Source: Pseudomonas entomophila L48
GTDB lineage: Bacteria; Pseudomonadota; Gammaproteobacteria; Pseudomonadales; Pseudomonadaceae
Reading direction: 5' to 3'
Assembly: GCF_000026105.1 (NCBI RefSeq)
Contig: NC_008027.1
Coordinates: 616,501 to 680,500, forward strand
DNA length: 64,000 bases
A model generated the notes under the pieces. That model saw only the letters and a program-made list of their open reading frames with translations. It made no database searches and was not told the origin of the DNA. The translations under genes and the position numbers were made by a program. Each line of letters opens with the position of its first letter. Position 1 is the first letter of the stretch. Shown piece after piece: positions 17,829-26,454 of this stretch.

Positions 17829-18136
17829 GACCCCTCCTTTGATATCCCACGTGCCTTGAAGGTCGCGCTGACACCAATCTGCGCATCTGTCCCATATCGC
17901 ATGTCGAAAACACCCATATTCCGTGAGGACTTTCCCTACTAATTTTCCGTACGCATCCGCATAGAGTTTTCCGCAGCAACGCTCGGATCGCCTGGATGAA
18001 CCGCTGGCAGTCAACGGAGCTTCAGGCGCATCCCGATGTTTCAACCGTGTCGCAGTCCAGAGGTGCCGGGCATTCCCTGTACCTGCTTGCGGGCTGGCCA
18101 CGGTTGTTTCTCAGTTCATGGCTCGGAGCTCGATCG
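17829..18136. other. Upstream region of the lux-like operon
   Basis: About 300 bases without a believable gene; the frame open from 17996 has no ribosome site before 18137. It is less GC-rich around 17870-17960 (for example cttgaagg, attccgtgaggactttccctactaattttccg), which is where a promoter would be expected. I could not assign a -10/-35 pair, an operator or a quorum-sensing type palindrome with confidence. Confidence 0.4.
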
Positions 18137-19261
18137 ATGAATCTTGTACACGTTGAAGCACTCTGCGCGCTTGAGGATCCCTACCAAGTCGGCGAGCACG
18201 CAGATCAGTTGTTTGATGCCGCGATGCGTGAAGTCACGGCTTACCACCAGCAACATTCGCCAGGCTATGCCGAATGGTTGTGCCAGCAGCAGTTCGACCC
18301 TTCTACTCTGTGTTCCCAGGCATGGGGCCAACTGCCACCGATTTTCGCCAACTATCTGAAGAAGCACCTGCTGCTCAGCGAAAGCGGCCTGGATGCGCTG
18401 GAACTGACTTCGTCAGGCACCACCGGCCAGAAAAGCCGGATGCGTTATGACACGCGTAGTCTCGGTGCCGCGCAAGGCATGGTCGACCGGATCTATCGGC
18501 GGTACGGCTGGGATACGCCGCAGGTGCCGTGCAACTACCTGATGCTGGGCTACGAGCCCGTCGGCCACAGCGCACTCGGCACGGCTTTTACCGACAACTT
18601 CCTCTGCAAGTACGCGCCGGTCAAACAGGCGTTCTACGCCCTGCGTCACAACGGCAGGCAGACAGAGTTCGACCCCTTCGGCGTCATCGAGGCATTGCAA
18701 CGGTTCGCGCGGGATGAGGCGCCACTGCGCATCCTGGGCTTCCCGGCGTTCATGTGGTTCGTTCTCGAGCGGATGCGGGAAATGAAGGTCCCGCCCCTGG
18801 CATTCGCTGCCGATTCGCTGGCCATGTTCGGTGGTGGCTGGAAAACCCATGCCGACCAGCAGATCCCCAAGGCCCAGTTGTATGCGCGGATGAACGAACA
18901 GTTGGGCATACCGACCTCGCGCTGCCGTGACGGTTACGGCTCCGTCGAGCACTGCGTGCCCTATGTCGAGTGCGAAAACCACCGCCACCACGTGCCCACC
19001 TACTCCCGAGCCTTCACCCGCCACACCGGGACGTTCGCCTTGCAGGGTTACGGGCAGCCGGGGCTGATCCAGTTCGTGTCGCCGTACATCACCTCCAGCC
19101 CCGCCCACAGCATCGTGATGAGTGACCTGGCGGTGCTGCATCGCGGTGACGAGTGTGGCTGCGGCATTGCCACCGACTGGTTCGAGATTCTTGGGCGGGC
19201 AGGTACCGGCAAGAGCCGCAGCTGCGCATTGGCCGCCTCTGAACTGATAAGGGAGAACTGA
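18137..19261 (+). CDS. LuxE-like acyl-protein synthetase
   Basis: 374 aa from the ATG at 18137, with ggag 9 nt before it; the length matches LuxE (about 370). LuxE activates a fatty acid with ATP and passes the acyl group to its own C-terminal Cys, then to LuxC. The adenylation loop is SSGTTG (92-97). The C-terminal KSRSCALAASEL places a Cys at 363, the position expected for the acyl-accepting Cys of bacterial LuxE (364 in V. harveyi as I recall it). A DECGCG motif precedes it. It is the first gene of a four-gene operon with only 1-29 nt between genes. No luxA or luxB is nearby, so the product is not for light. Confidence 0.85.
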   Translation: MNLVHVEALCALEDPYQVGEHADQLFDAAMREVTAYHQQHSPGYAEWLCQQQFDPSTLCSQAWGQLPPIFANYLKKHLLLSESGLDALELTSSGTTGQKSRMRYDTRSLGAAQGMVDRIYRRYGWDTPQVPCNYLMLGYEPVGHSALGTAFTDNFLCKYAPVKQAFYALRHNGRQTEFDPFGVIEALQRFARDEAPLRILGFPAFMWFVLERMREMKVPPLAFAADSLAMFGGGWKTHADQQIPKAQLYARMNEQLGIPTSRCRDGYGSVEHCVPYVECENHRHHVPTYSRAFTRHTGTFALQGYGQPGLIQFVSPYITSSPAHSIVMSDLAVLHRGDECGCGIATDWFEILGRAGTGKSRSCALAASELIREN

Positions 19262-19262
19262 T

Positions 19263-21671
19263 ATGTACCTCATTCAAGGGCAGTACCATGCGGACCTGAC
19301 GCTGGACCAGGCATTGGTACGGTTGACGGGCGAACTGGCGCACACGCTGAGCCATCCCTGCGGTATCGAGACCGTGCTGGCCTGCGCCGGTCGGTTTGCC
19401 GAGAAACTGCTGGACGGTGAGTTCCTGGCTGAACTCGATGCCGCTCTAAGGGAGCAGCTCCGAGCGTTCTGCCAGCCTGACGTTCTGCGCGCCAAGCTGG
19501 AGAACGAACTGGGTGTCAATCCATTCTCCTTGCGTCGTCGCGATTATCGGGTCCCCCGCTTCGAGAGCTGGCGGCCGCTGGGTCTCATCCTGCATATCAC
19601 CCCAGGCAATGCGCCGCTGCTGCCATTCTTTGCCGTGCTGGAAAGCTTGCTGGTGGGCAATGTCAACTGGCTGCGCCCCAGCGGGCGCGATCAGGGCTTG
19701 AACACTCGGTTGCTGCAGGCCTTCCTGCAATGCGATCGATCCGGCGAGCTGGCCAACCATGTGGCGGTATTGCCGGTGGCCAAGGCCGAGCTTTCGAAGT
19801 TGATGCCCTATGCCGACGGTGTTTCGGCCTGGGGGGGAAACGAGGCATTGAAGACCATTCGCGACCAGTTGCCTGACGGCTGTCGATGGATTCCCTGGGG
19901 GCACAAGGTCAGTTTTGCCTGGCTGGTGCCGGAGGCGGTCGATGAGTGTGCGCTCGATGCGCTGGCCGACGAGGTCTGCCGCCTCGACCAGCAGGCCTGC
20001 TCCAGCCCGCAGGTGGTGTTCATCGACAGCGACGATGCGGACACGTTGCGAGCGTTGGGTGGGCAGTTGGCCGCGGCGATGCAGCGCCGCCATGCCCACT
20101 GGCCTGCACTGTCGCCCAGTGTGCAGGAGGCCGCGCAGGTCACCACCAAGCTGGCATTGGCCGAGCTGGATCACGCATTCGTCGATGGCAGAGGCCAGGT
20201 CTGGAGGGGGCAAGGTTGGCAGATTGTCCTTGAGCATGTGATGGCACTAGAGCCTTCGCCGCTGTTTCGCACGATCCTGCTTCGGCCATTGCCGCGCCGG
20301 GCGGTGATGCATGCCCTGCGACCTTGGCGTACCCGGTTGCAGACTTGCGGCTTGGTCAGCTCAGCCCACGAGTTCGCCCACCTCAGCCAGATGCTCCTGG
20401 CCGCTGGGGTCGACCGGGTCACGTCGGTGCAGACGATGCACGACGGCTACAGCGGTGAGCCTCACGATGGCGTGTATGCCCTGAGCATGTTCGCGCGCCG
20501 GGTCTCCGTGAGCCTGACGGAGGGCAGCCTGCCTGGGCAGGCGACCCTGGATGCCCGTGGCCAGGCACCCGCCGGCATGGAAGGGCAACCGATCATGAGC
20601 CGCAGTGCATTTCTGGACGGCTCGATGAGTGCGCACGCGCAGTTGTTCTTCCGCACTGGCGGTACCACGGGAACGCCAAGCCTTGCCGGTTATACCTACC
20701 GCGATTATCACCGGCAGATGCAGGCTGCGGCCGACGGACTGTTTGCCGCCGGCCTGGAGCCTGGCAAGGACCGGGTCATCAACCTGCTGTACGGGGGAAA
20801 TCTATACGGCGGCCTGCTCAGTTTCTTCACGGTCCTGGACAAGCTGGGCGTCAGGCACTATCCGATGGCGGGGCCCCAGGGTGATGATTATCGCGGGATC
20901 GCCCAACTGATCGTCTCCGAAGGAATCGACACCGTGATCGGCATGCCAACCACGGTGCACCAGTTGTTTTCCCGCGAGGCTGCAACACTGCGTGCCTATG
21001 GCGGGATCCGCAAGGTACTGCTGGGCGGTGAACATCTTGCACCGGCGCAGCGCACGTTCATCCAGGGCTTTGGCGTCGAGACCATCCGCTCCGCGCTCTA
21101 TGGCTCTGTCGATGCCGGCCCCTTGGGTTACACCTGCGCGTCCAGCCCGGACGGGGTCTTTCACCTGATGGGTGATACCCAGTGGCTGGAGATCGTCGAC
21201 CCCGAACGCGATGAGCCTGTCGCCCCAGGTGAGGCGGGGCGCTTGCTGTTCACCTCGAAGGCTCGGGAAGGGCATGACGTCACCCGTTACGACATCGGCG
21301 ACATGGGGCGTTGGGTGAATGGCCAGTGCCCATGCGGCGTGCCGGAGCCACGTTTCGAGCTGCTGGGGCGTCACGGTGCGCGGGTGCGCGTTGGTTCGCT
21401 GTTCATCCAGCCACAGCGGCTAGCCGCGCTGGCCGAAGCGCCGGTGCAACTGCACCTTGAAGTCAATCCTGACCATGGCCTGGAGCGTATTCGCCTGCTG
21501 GCGGAGGCAGAACCCGGCCTGGTAAGGGCCAGGGTGTGTGCCGACGCGGAGTTGAGCAAGGCATTGTCGCTTGGGTTGCTGGAACTGGAAGTGTGCCAAC
21601 GGGCACAACAGCACTTCGAAAGTCACCCGCAGACTGGGAAGACACCGCTGGTCATCGACAAACGTCGCTGA
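19263..21671 (+). CDS. LuxC-like acyl reductase fused to a PaaK-like ligase
   Basis: 802 aa. Residues about 1-400 match LuxC, the NADPH-dependent reductase that turns an enzyme-bound acyl group into aldehyde: VPRFESWRPLGLILHITPGNAPLLP, VAWGG-like SAWGGNEALK, and the catalytic Cys in DQQACSSPQ (Cys246). Residues about 450-802 are a second module of the phenylacetate-CoA-ligase/LuxE superfamily, with RTGGTTGTPS (T465-T471 region), YGSVDAGPLGY, RYDIGDMGRW and a CPCG cysteine pair. Stand-alone LuxC is about 480 aa, so this is a real fusion with no stop or frameshift at the joint. The start follows the LuxE stop by 1 nt. It suggests acyl activation and reduction within one chain. Confidence 0.85.
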   Translation: MYLIQGQYHADLTLDQALVRLTGELAHTLSHPCGIETVLACAGRFAEKLLDGEFLAELDAALREQLRAFCQPDVLRAKLENELGVNPFSLRRRDYRVPRFESWRPLGLILHITPGNAPLLPFFAVLESLLVGNVNWLRPSGRDQGLNTRLLQAFLQCDRSGELANHVAVLPVAKAELSKLMPYADGVSAWGGNEALKTIRDQLPDGCRWIPWGHKVSFAWLVPEAVDECALDALADEVCRLDQQACSSPQVVFIDSDDADTLRALGGQLAAAMQRRHAHWPALSPSVQEAAQVTTKLALAELDHAFVDGRGQVWRGQGWQIVLEHVMALEPSPLFRTILLRPLPRRAVMHALRPWRTRLQTCGLVSSAHEFAHLSQMLLAAGVDRVTSVQTMHDGYSGEPHDGVYALSMFARRVSVSLTEGSLPGQATLDARGQAPAGMEGQPIMSRSAFLDGSMSAHAQLFFRTGGTTGTPSLAGYTYRDYHRQMQAAADGLFAAGLEPGKDRVINLLYGGNLYGGLLSFFTVLDKLGVRHYPMAGPQGDDYRGIAQLIVSEGIDTVIGMPTTVHQLFSREAATLRAYGGIRKVLLGGEHLAPAQRTFIQGFGVETIRSALYGSVDAGPLGYTCASSPDGVFHLMGDTQWLEIVDPERDEPVAPGEAGRLLFTSKAREGHDVTRYDIGDMGRWVNGQCPCGVPEPRFELLGRHGARVRVGSLFIQPQRLAALAEAPVQLHLEVNPDHGLERIRLLAEAEPGLVRARVCADAELSKALSLGLLELEVCQRAQQHFESHPQTGKTPLVIDKRR

Positions 21672-21700
21672 CCCACCGTGCATGAAGAGGACGCAGAAAC

Positions 21701-22993
21701 ATGGATTACTCCAGCAAATGCCCGCTTGCACTGGCATGGCTCGTCGATCATGTCCGAGCCCATTCCCCTTACTATGCCCGGCTGTATCGGGACCTCCCGA
21801 AAGCGGGCTGGACACTGGCCGACCTGCCGATGGTCGATGCCCAGCAGTATTGGGCGCGCGGGGCGGTGCTCGAAGACTGGCCCGTGCTGACGGGGCCGGT
21901 AACCGACGCGATCGTCTACAAGACCGGTGGCACGACCGGCGCGGCCAAGCACTCGGTCTACACCCAGGCAGAGTGGGATCAATTCATCACGACGTTCGGG
22001 CGCAGCCTGTGTGCCTGGCTCGAGCCCGGTGACCGTGTAGCCAACTTGTTCTTCGCGGGCGACCTGTATGCCAGCTTCCTGTTCATTCAAGGGGCGTTGG
22101 CCAAGACCCAGCTGCCGATCTGCGTGTTCCCCTTCACCGGCGCGGTCGATCCACAGGCGCTGGCGACGCAGGTCACGCAGCACGGGATCAACGTTCTGGC
22201 GGGCGTGCCGGGGAAACTCCTGCACGCCATCGCCAGTCTCGAACAGGACGGTATCCAGCTGCCAGGGGTGAGGACGGTCCTGTATGGCGGGGAAAGCGTG
22301 TTTGCCGAGCAACGCGCGTTGTTCAAGGCGGTGCTGCCCAACGCCAAGGTGGTATCGATCGGCTGTGCCAGCGTGGACGCGGGCCTGATTGGCGCCAGCA
22401 CGGTCGATTGTGCACCGGGTGAGCATCGTGTCTTCGAGCCCGACACCCTCGTCGAAATCGTTGATGAAGCCTCGGGCGAGCCAATTCACGAGGCCAACCG
22501 TACCGGCCTGTTGCTGGTGACCAACCTGACGCGTGCCTTGATGCCCGTTATTCGCTACCCCGTCGGTGACCTAGCGCAATGGACCGAAGCACCAGGGAGC
22601 GCCAGCCGCAAGTTCAAGCTCGCAGGGCGCAGCAGCCTCGGTCACCGGGTGAGGATCGGTTATGCAACGCTCTTCCCGGACGAACTGGCGGTGGCTATCG
22701 AGGAGCGCTTGGGGCAATGCCAGTGGCAACTGGTGATCGACAGGAAGAACGGCACCGACTTCATCGTGCTTCGTATTGCTCATCCTGGTGACGGCGGATG
22801 CGCCGAGGCATTGCTGCAGTCTCTGAAAGCAGGCGACGCTGCTGTGGTCGAGCTCATGGAGAAGGGGGCGCTGGTAGTGTCGGTCAGTTGGTGCCAACCC
22901 TTGGATCTGGTGACGAATCAGCGAACGGGCAAGTTGTTGCGTGTTGTCGACAGACGAGACTATCAGCCCCTGCTCGAGGAGGCTGCTCGATGA
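21701..22993 (+). CDS. PaaK/LuxE-family adenylate-forming ligase
   Basis: 430 aa, 29 nt after the fusion gene. It is a phenylacetate-CoA-ligase-like protein with adenylation loop KTGGTTGAAK (75-80 core), YGGESVFAEQRALF, and a late RYPVGDLAQW block. The short C-terminal domain (RVIGYATLFPDEL-type hinge, then a βαβ lid) is present. With LuxE and the fused module it is the third adenylate-forming domain in this operon, so the pathway probably activates more than one carboxylic acid or uses amide/ester formation. The substrate is not predictable. The stop overlaps the next ATG (ATGA). Confidence 0.8.
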   Translation: MDYSSKCPLALAWLVDHVRAHSPYYARLYRDLPKAGWTLADLPMVDAQQYWARGAVLEDWPVLTGPVTDAIVYKTGGTTGAAKHSVYTQAEWDQFITTFGRSLCAWLEPGDRVANLFFAGDLYASFLFIQGALAKTQLPICVFPFTGAVDPQALATQVTQHGINVLAGVPGKLLHAIASLEQDGIQLPGVRTVLYGGESVFAEQRALFKAVLPNAKVVSIGCASVDAGLIGASTVDCAPGEHRVFEPDTLVEIVDEASGEPIHEANRTGLLLVTNLTRALMPVIRYPVGDLAQWTEAPGSASRKFKLAGRSSLGHRVRIGYATLFPDELAVAIEERLGQCQWQLVIDRKNGTDFIVLRIAHPGDGGCAEALLQSLKAGDAAVVELMEKGALVVSVSWCQPLDLVTNQRTGKLLRVVDRRDYQPLLEEAAR

Positions 22994-23904
22994 TATTTGT
23001 CCGTGGATTCGAGGAGCATGATGCGGCGCAGGTCAGTGCGTTGTTCAACAGGGTCTATGGCGAAGACTATTTCTACCCGGAGATCTATCTGCCCTCCGTC
23101 ATCTGCCAGCACAACCGGACGCGGCGCTGGCAATCCGTGGTCGCGCTGCAGGGAGGCCATATTGTCGGTCATGCCCTGCTGTGGCGCTCATCGGAGGATG
23201 AACGCCGTGCCGAGCTGGCCATGATCGTCGTCGATCCCCAGGCGAGGGGACAGGGCATCGCGACCCGCTTGGGCCGGCACTTGTGTGACTTGGCTCGTCG
23301 GCAACACATGGCGGTGTTGACGATCAAGATGGTCGCCAGCCACGTGTGGACACAGCGACTGGGGGCTGCACTGGGGTTCCAGGCCACGGGGCTGCTGCTC
23401 GATTACGTCGATTCGCCGATCTGCCATCCCGCGCGGGAAACCGCCATCCTGGGTGTGCTGCCCTTGCAGGCGCTACCTCTGCCTCTGATGGACATGCCAG
23501 GTGACCAACCGCCGTGGATAGCCCCGTTGATCGAGCAATTCGGAGCGGTTTCGGCCGGTTTTGTCGGGGATCGTGCGGCACTGACGAAAATTGCGGTCCA
23601 GGATGATCGCCTGGACCTGATCATCGAGTGCGCAAACCACCTCTCGATCATCGAAGCCTCACGATTGTCGTCTACCCGGATGACCCACGTCTGGGTAAGG
23701 ATGGATGCCAATCTGCCAATGGCGTTGTCGGTGCTCCATCAGGCAGGTTATGCCGACATGGGGCTTGCCCTGGGGCCTGGGCGGCATTGGTACTGGTTGC
23801 TGCAGCGCGGCTTTTCCGGCCGCCCGTTGCAGCTTCACAGCCCGACGGCGCGTGCGTTGCTTGCCAGCGTGAAGCAACAGGCGCTCCACGCCGAAGCGTG
23901 CTGA
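22990..23904 (+). CDS. GNAT-type acyltransferase with extra C-terminal domain
   Basis: 304 aa from the ATG at 22990, overlapping the ligase stop. Residues 1-150 are a GNAT fold: the acetyl-CoA loop VVDPQARGQGIATRLGRHL carries the Q/R-x-x-G-x-G/A pattern, followed by LGFQATGLLLDYV. Residues about 160-304 form a second region of unclear origin, possibly a degenerate GNAT repeat. As the last gene of the lux-like operon it may acylate an amine formed from the aldehyde product, which is inference from context only. A minus-strand terminator lies 25 nt after the stop. Confidence 0.75.
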   Translation: MIFVRGFEEHDAAQVSALFNRVYGEDYFYPEIYLPSVICQHNRTRRWQSVVALQGGHIVGHALLWRSSEDERRAELAMIVVDPQARGQGIATRLGRHLCDLARRQHMAVLTIKMVASHVWTQRLGAALGFQATGLLLDYVDSPICHPARETAILGVLPLQALPLPLMDMPGDQPPWIAPLIEQFGAVSAGFVGDRAALTKIAVQDDRLDLIIECANHLSIIEASRLSSTRMTHVWVRMDANLPMALSVLHQAGYADMGLALGPGRHWYWLLQRGFSGRPLQLHSPTARALLASVKQQALHAEAC

Positions 23905-23928
23905 GTATCGGGAATGGCGGGCATTAAA

Positions 23929-23949
23929 AAGCCGGCTTGTGGCCGGCTT
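23929..23949 (-). terminator. Rho-independent terminator of the S24-like gene
   Basis: AAGCCGGC/GCCGGCTT stem (23929-23936 with 23942-23949). On the minus strand it is followed by TTTTTAATGC, a proper T-run, so it serves the minus-strand gene ending at 24152. The same stem may also stop the plus-strand lux-like operon. The 200 bases between it and 24152 hold nothing I recognise. Confidence 0.75.
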
Positions 23950-24151
23950 CTCGGGGACGGTCTTGGCTCATTTTTGATAAGCCGCAACCGCCTTAAACGG
24001 TTGGCAACATGGCCTGAAAAAGATGGCGGACGGCTGTGTGAGGCGTCGCCAGGCCCTCTGGAATGCGGCTTGCACCATCAGGGGGCGTGATGTGCGGCGT
24101 AGCATACTAGGGCTCGGGGCCTGTGCCCAGCAAAAAATGGTGCGAGGTGTT

Positions 24152-24850
24152 TCAGGCTGGGCGCGTCGGGCGCAGACACGACCACCAGAACACCCAGCCG
24201 AGGATCTCCAGGTGTTGGGCCCGGCGCTGGTACGCGGTATAGCGTTCGGTCGGGTGGTTGAGGCGGTCATGGCTGTGCAGGCACAGGGTGCCGTGGCGGC
24301 CAAGGGTGAGCTGGTGCACGCGCAGCTTGCCATTGTGCAGCAGTGCGTAGCACTCACCCTCGACGACCCGGGTGAAGCTGCGGTCGACTGCCAACAGTGT
24401 GCCTTGTGGCAGGTAGGGCGCCATGTTATTTGCCGGCATGCCAATGCAGAACGCGTGTTGCGTGGCCACGCGGACGCGGTCGAGAGCCTCCCTGGGGATT
24501 GGCTGATGAAGGCCCGGCACGGCCTCGAGGCCACTTTCGTGGGGGTGAAAGAGGGGTAGGGGGACGCGTTCCGCGCCCAGGGCCAGCAATGGCGCGGGTG
24601 GTTCCTCGCGCGGTCTGGCCGGACGGGGTGGCGTAAAAGGCCCCGGGTGCTTTGGGCCCTCGCCACTGCGCAGCCAGCGCGGGTGCACACAGAACAATCC
24701 GGCGATTTCCTCCACGCGCGCCTGGGGCACGCCGCGCTTGAGCCAGTTGTTGACGTGCTGGGGGGTGACCTTGCGTTGGGCGGCAAAGTCCGAAGGGGTC
24801 AGGTTGCACTCCTGCAGGAGAGCTTTGAGGCGGTCGCCAGAAGTGTTCAT
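24152..24850 (-). CDS. HTH (XRE) regulator with S24/LexA-like C-terminal domain
   Basis: 232 aa. The N-terminal XRE helix-turn-helix (about 5-60, LTPSDFAAQRKVTPQHVNNWLKRG) is followed by a proline-rich linker and a peptidase S24-like domain from about 110. The catalytic Ser position of LexA/CI proteins (usually D/A-S-M-x-P) reads NNMAPYL here, so the nucleophile seems to be Asn, and the general-base Lys block (GKLRVHQL) is also unusual. It may therefore be a non-cleavable repressor that responds to something other than RecA. It stands alone, with no phage genes around it, just upstream of ppa on the same strand. Confidence 0.8.
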   Translation of the reverse strand: MNTSGDRLKALLQECNLTPSDFAAQRKVTPQHVNNWLKRGVPQARVEEIAGLFCVHPRWLRSGEGPKHPGPFTPPRPARPREEPPAPLLALGAERVPLPLFHPHESGLEAVPGLHQPIPREALDRVRVATQHAFCIGMPANNMAPYLPQGTLLAVDRSFTRVVEGECYALLHNGKLRVHQLTLGRHGTLCLHSHDRLNHPTERYTAYQRRAQHLEILGWVFWWSCLRPTRPA

Positions 24851-24972
24851 GCGGGCGAGTCTATCGCCCTGATAAACGTGTGGAAATGAACCTGATGTCG
24901 AAGGGGGCTGTAGGGTAAATCGCGATTTGCAGGAGATTGCCTAGGATGCTGTAGGGCAATTCCTGCGCCCAC

Positions 24973-25000
24973 AAAAAAGCCCTGCCGAAGCAGGGCTTTC
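24973..25000 (-). terminator. Rho-independent terminator of ppa
   Basis: AAAGCCCTGC (24976-24985) and GCAGGGCTTT (24990-24999) form a 10-bp stem with a GAAG-type loop. The minus strand continues with TTTTTTGTGG. It lies 11 nt after the ppa stop. Confidence 0.9.
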
Positions 25001-25010
25001 TCTGTCAGCT

Positions 25011-25538
25011 TCAGCCTTTGTAGGCAGCGACCGACTTGGTGATCGCGGCGCGGGCGGCGTCGGCGCCTTCCCAGCCTTCGATCTTGACCCACTTGCCCTT
25101 CTCGAGATCCTTGTAGTTCGCGAAGAAGTGCTCGATCTGCTGGATCAGCAGGGCCGGCAGGTCGGTGTATTCCTTCACGTCGACGTACAGCTGGCTCAGC
25201 TTGTCGTGAGGCACGGCGATGACCTTGGCGTCGCCGCCGCCGTCGTCGGTCATGTTCAGCACGCCGACCGGACGGGCGCGGATCACCGAGCCTGGGGCGA
25301 CTGGGTAAGGGGTCACGACCAGTACGTCCAGCGGATCACCGTCGTCGGCCAGGGTGTTGGGGATGAAGCCGTAGTTGGCCGGGTAGAACATCGGGGTGGC
25401 CATGAAACGGTCGACGAACAGGGTGTCGCTGTCCTTGTCGATTTCGTACTTGATCGGCGCGTGGTTGGCCGGGATCTCGATAGCGACGTAGATGTCGTTC
25501 GGCAGGTCTTTGCCGGCTGGAATCTTGCTGTAGCTCAT
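25011..25538 (-). CDS. ppa: Inorganic pyrophosphatase
   Basis: 175 aa, the usual length of family I bacterial pyrophosphatase. It hydrolyses PPi to phosphate in the cytosol with Mg2+. The active-site signature [10 protein letters not shown], with its Asp ligands, is present, together with [20 protein letters not shown] and [11 protein letters not shown]. It stands alone between a strong terminator and a short promoter region. Confidence 0.98.
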
Positions 25539-25631
25539 TGGGCAATGCCCCCGTGTTTGATCAAAAAAGTGGCGGCGATTATAGGCACATTCCCACAGTG
25601 GGTGCCACGCCCGGCCGGATGTGCGGGGCGA

Positions 25632-26447
25632 TCAGCCGTGGTGCTCACGGTAATCCGGGTGTTCGGTTTGCAGCCGGGCCAGGCGCGTCAGTGGGTCCTG
25701 GCGGTAGAACAGCGCCAACTGCTGGTAGACCGCCGGAAAAGCCTGGTGCAGCAGGTCGGGGGCGCTGAAGAAGTACTCGCTGGTGACGGCGAAGAACTCC
25801 GCCGGGTTTTCCGCGGCGTAGGGGTCGATGGCGGTCTCTGCGTCGGGGTTCTGGTCGAGCTGGCGGTTCATGGCGTCGTAAGCCTGCTGCATGGCCTGGG
25901 CCCAGTCTTCCACGCGCATGCCGTTGTGCAGCGGTGGCAGGCCATTGGCGTCGCCATTGAGCATGTCGAGCTTGTGCGCCAGCTCGTGGATGACCAGGTT
26001 GTAGGCCTCCCAGCCCCCGCTGGCCAGCACCCCGGGCCAGGCCAGGATCACCGGCCCCTGTTGCCAGGCTTCGCCGCTGTGCTCGGCGTCCCACACGTGT
26101 TCCACGCCGCTGGCGTCGCGGTGGCGCTGGGGGCTGAGGAAGTCGTCGGGGTAGAGGATGATCTCGTGGAAACCCTGGTACCAGTTCAGTTCGCCCAGGT
26201 GCAACAGGGGCAGTTGCGCCTGGGCGGCGAGGAACAGGCGCTGCTCGTCGTCCAGTTCGACGCCGGGCAGGGCGGTCAGGTGCTTGTCATGCAGGAACAG
26301 CACGCAGGCCTCACGCAGCCAGCGGTCTTCCTCGTCGCTGATGCCATCGAGCAGCGGCAGGCGATCGCGGATCACCAGCCACTGCTGATTGTCGACCGGG
26401 TAGCGGGCCAGGGTGCGCCGCCGGCGCCAGGCGCTGAACGACCACAT
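25632..26447 (-). CDS. mtfA: M90 zinc metallopeptidase MtfA (Mlc titration factor A)
   Basis: 271 aa. The zinc-binding HExxH motif is in IHELAHKLD, with a Glu ligand probably in NPAEFFAVTSEYFF. Substrate-cleft residues precede it (SGGWEAYNLVIHE). E. coli MtfA inactivates Mlc and cleaves peptides; the Pseudomonas substrate is unknown. It follows the DedA gene by 7 nt on the same strand, so the two are probably co-transcribed. Confidence 0.93.
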   Translation of the reverse strand: MWSFSAWRRRRTLARYPVDNQQWLVIRDRLPLLDGISDEEDRWLREACVLFLHDKHLTALPGVELDDEQRLFLAAQAQLPLLHLGELNWYQGFHEIILYPDDFLSPQRHRDASGVEHVWDAEHSGEAWQQGPVILAWPGVLASGGWEAYNLVIHELAHKLDMLNGDANGLPPLHNGMRVEDWAQAMQQAYDAMNRQLDQNPDAETAIDPYAAENPAEFFAVTSEYFFSAPDLLHQAFPAVYQQLALFYRQDPLTRLARLQTEHPDYREHHG

Positions 26448-26454
26448 GCCGCGG

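Noticed and set aside
18137..23904. Bioluminescence (lux) operon
   Set aside because: LuxE and LuxC are present, but luciferase genes luxA and luxB and the transferase luxD are missing.
24152..24850. LexA or prophage repressor
   Set aside because: The HTH is XRE-like, the Ser nucleophile is absent and no phage genes or SOS box-like operator were found nearby.
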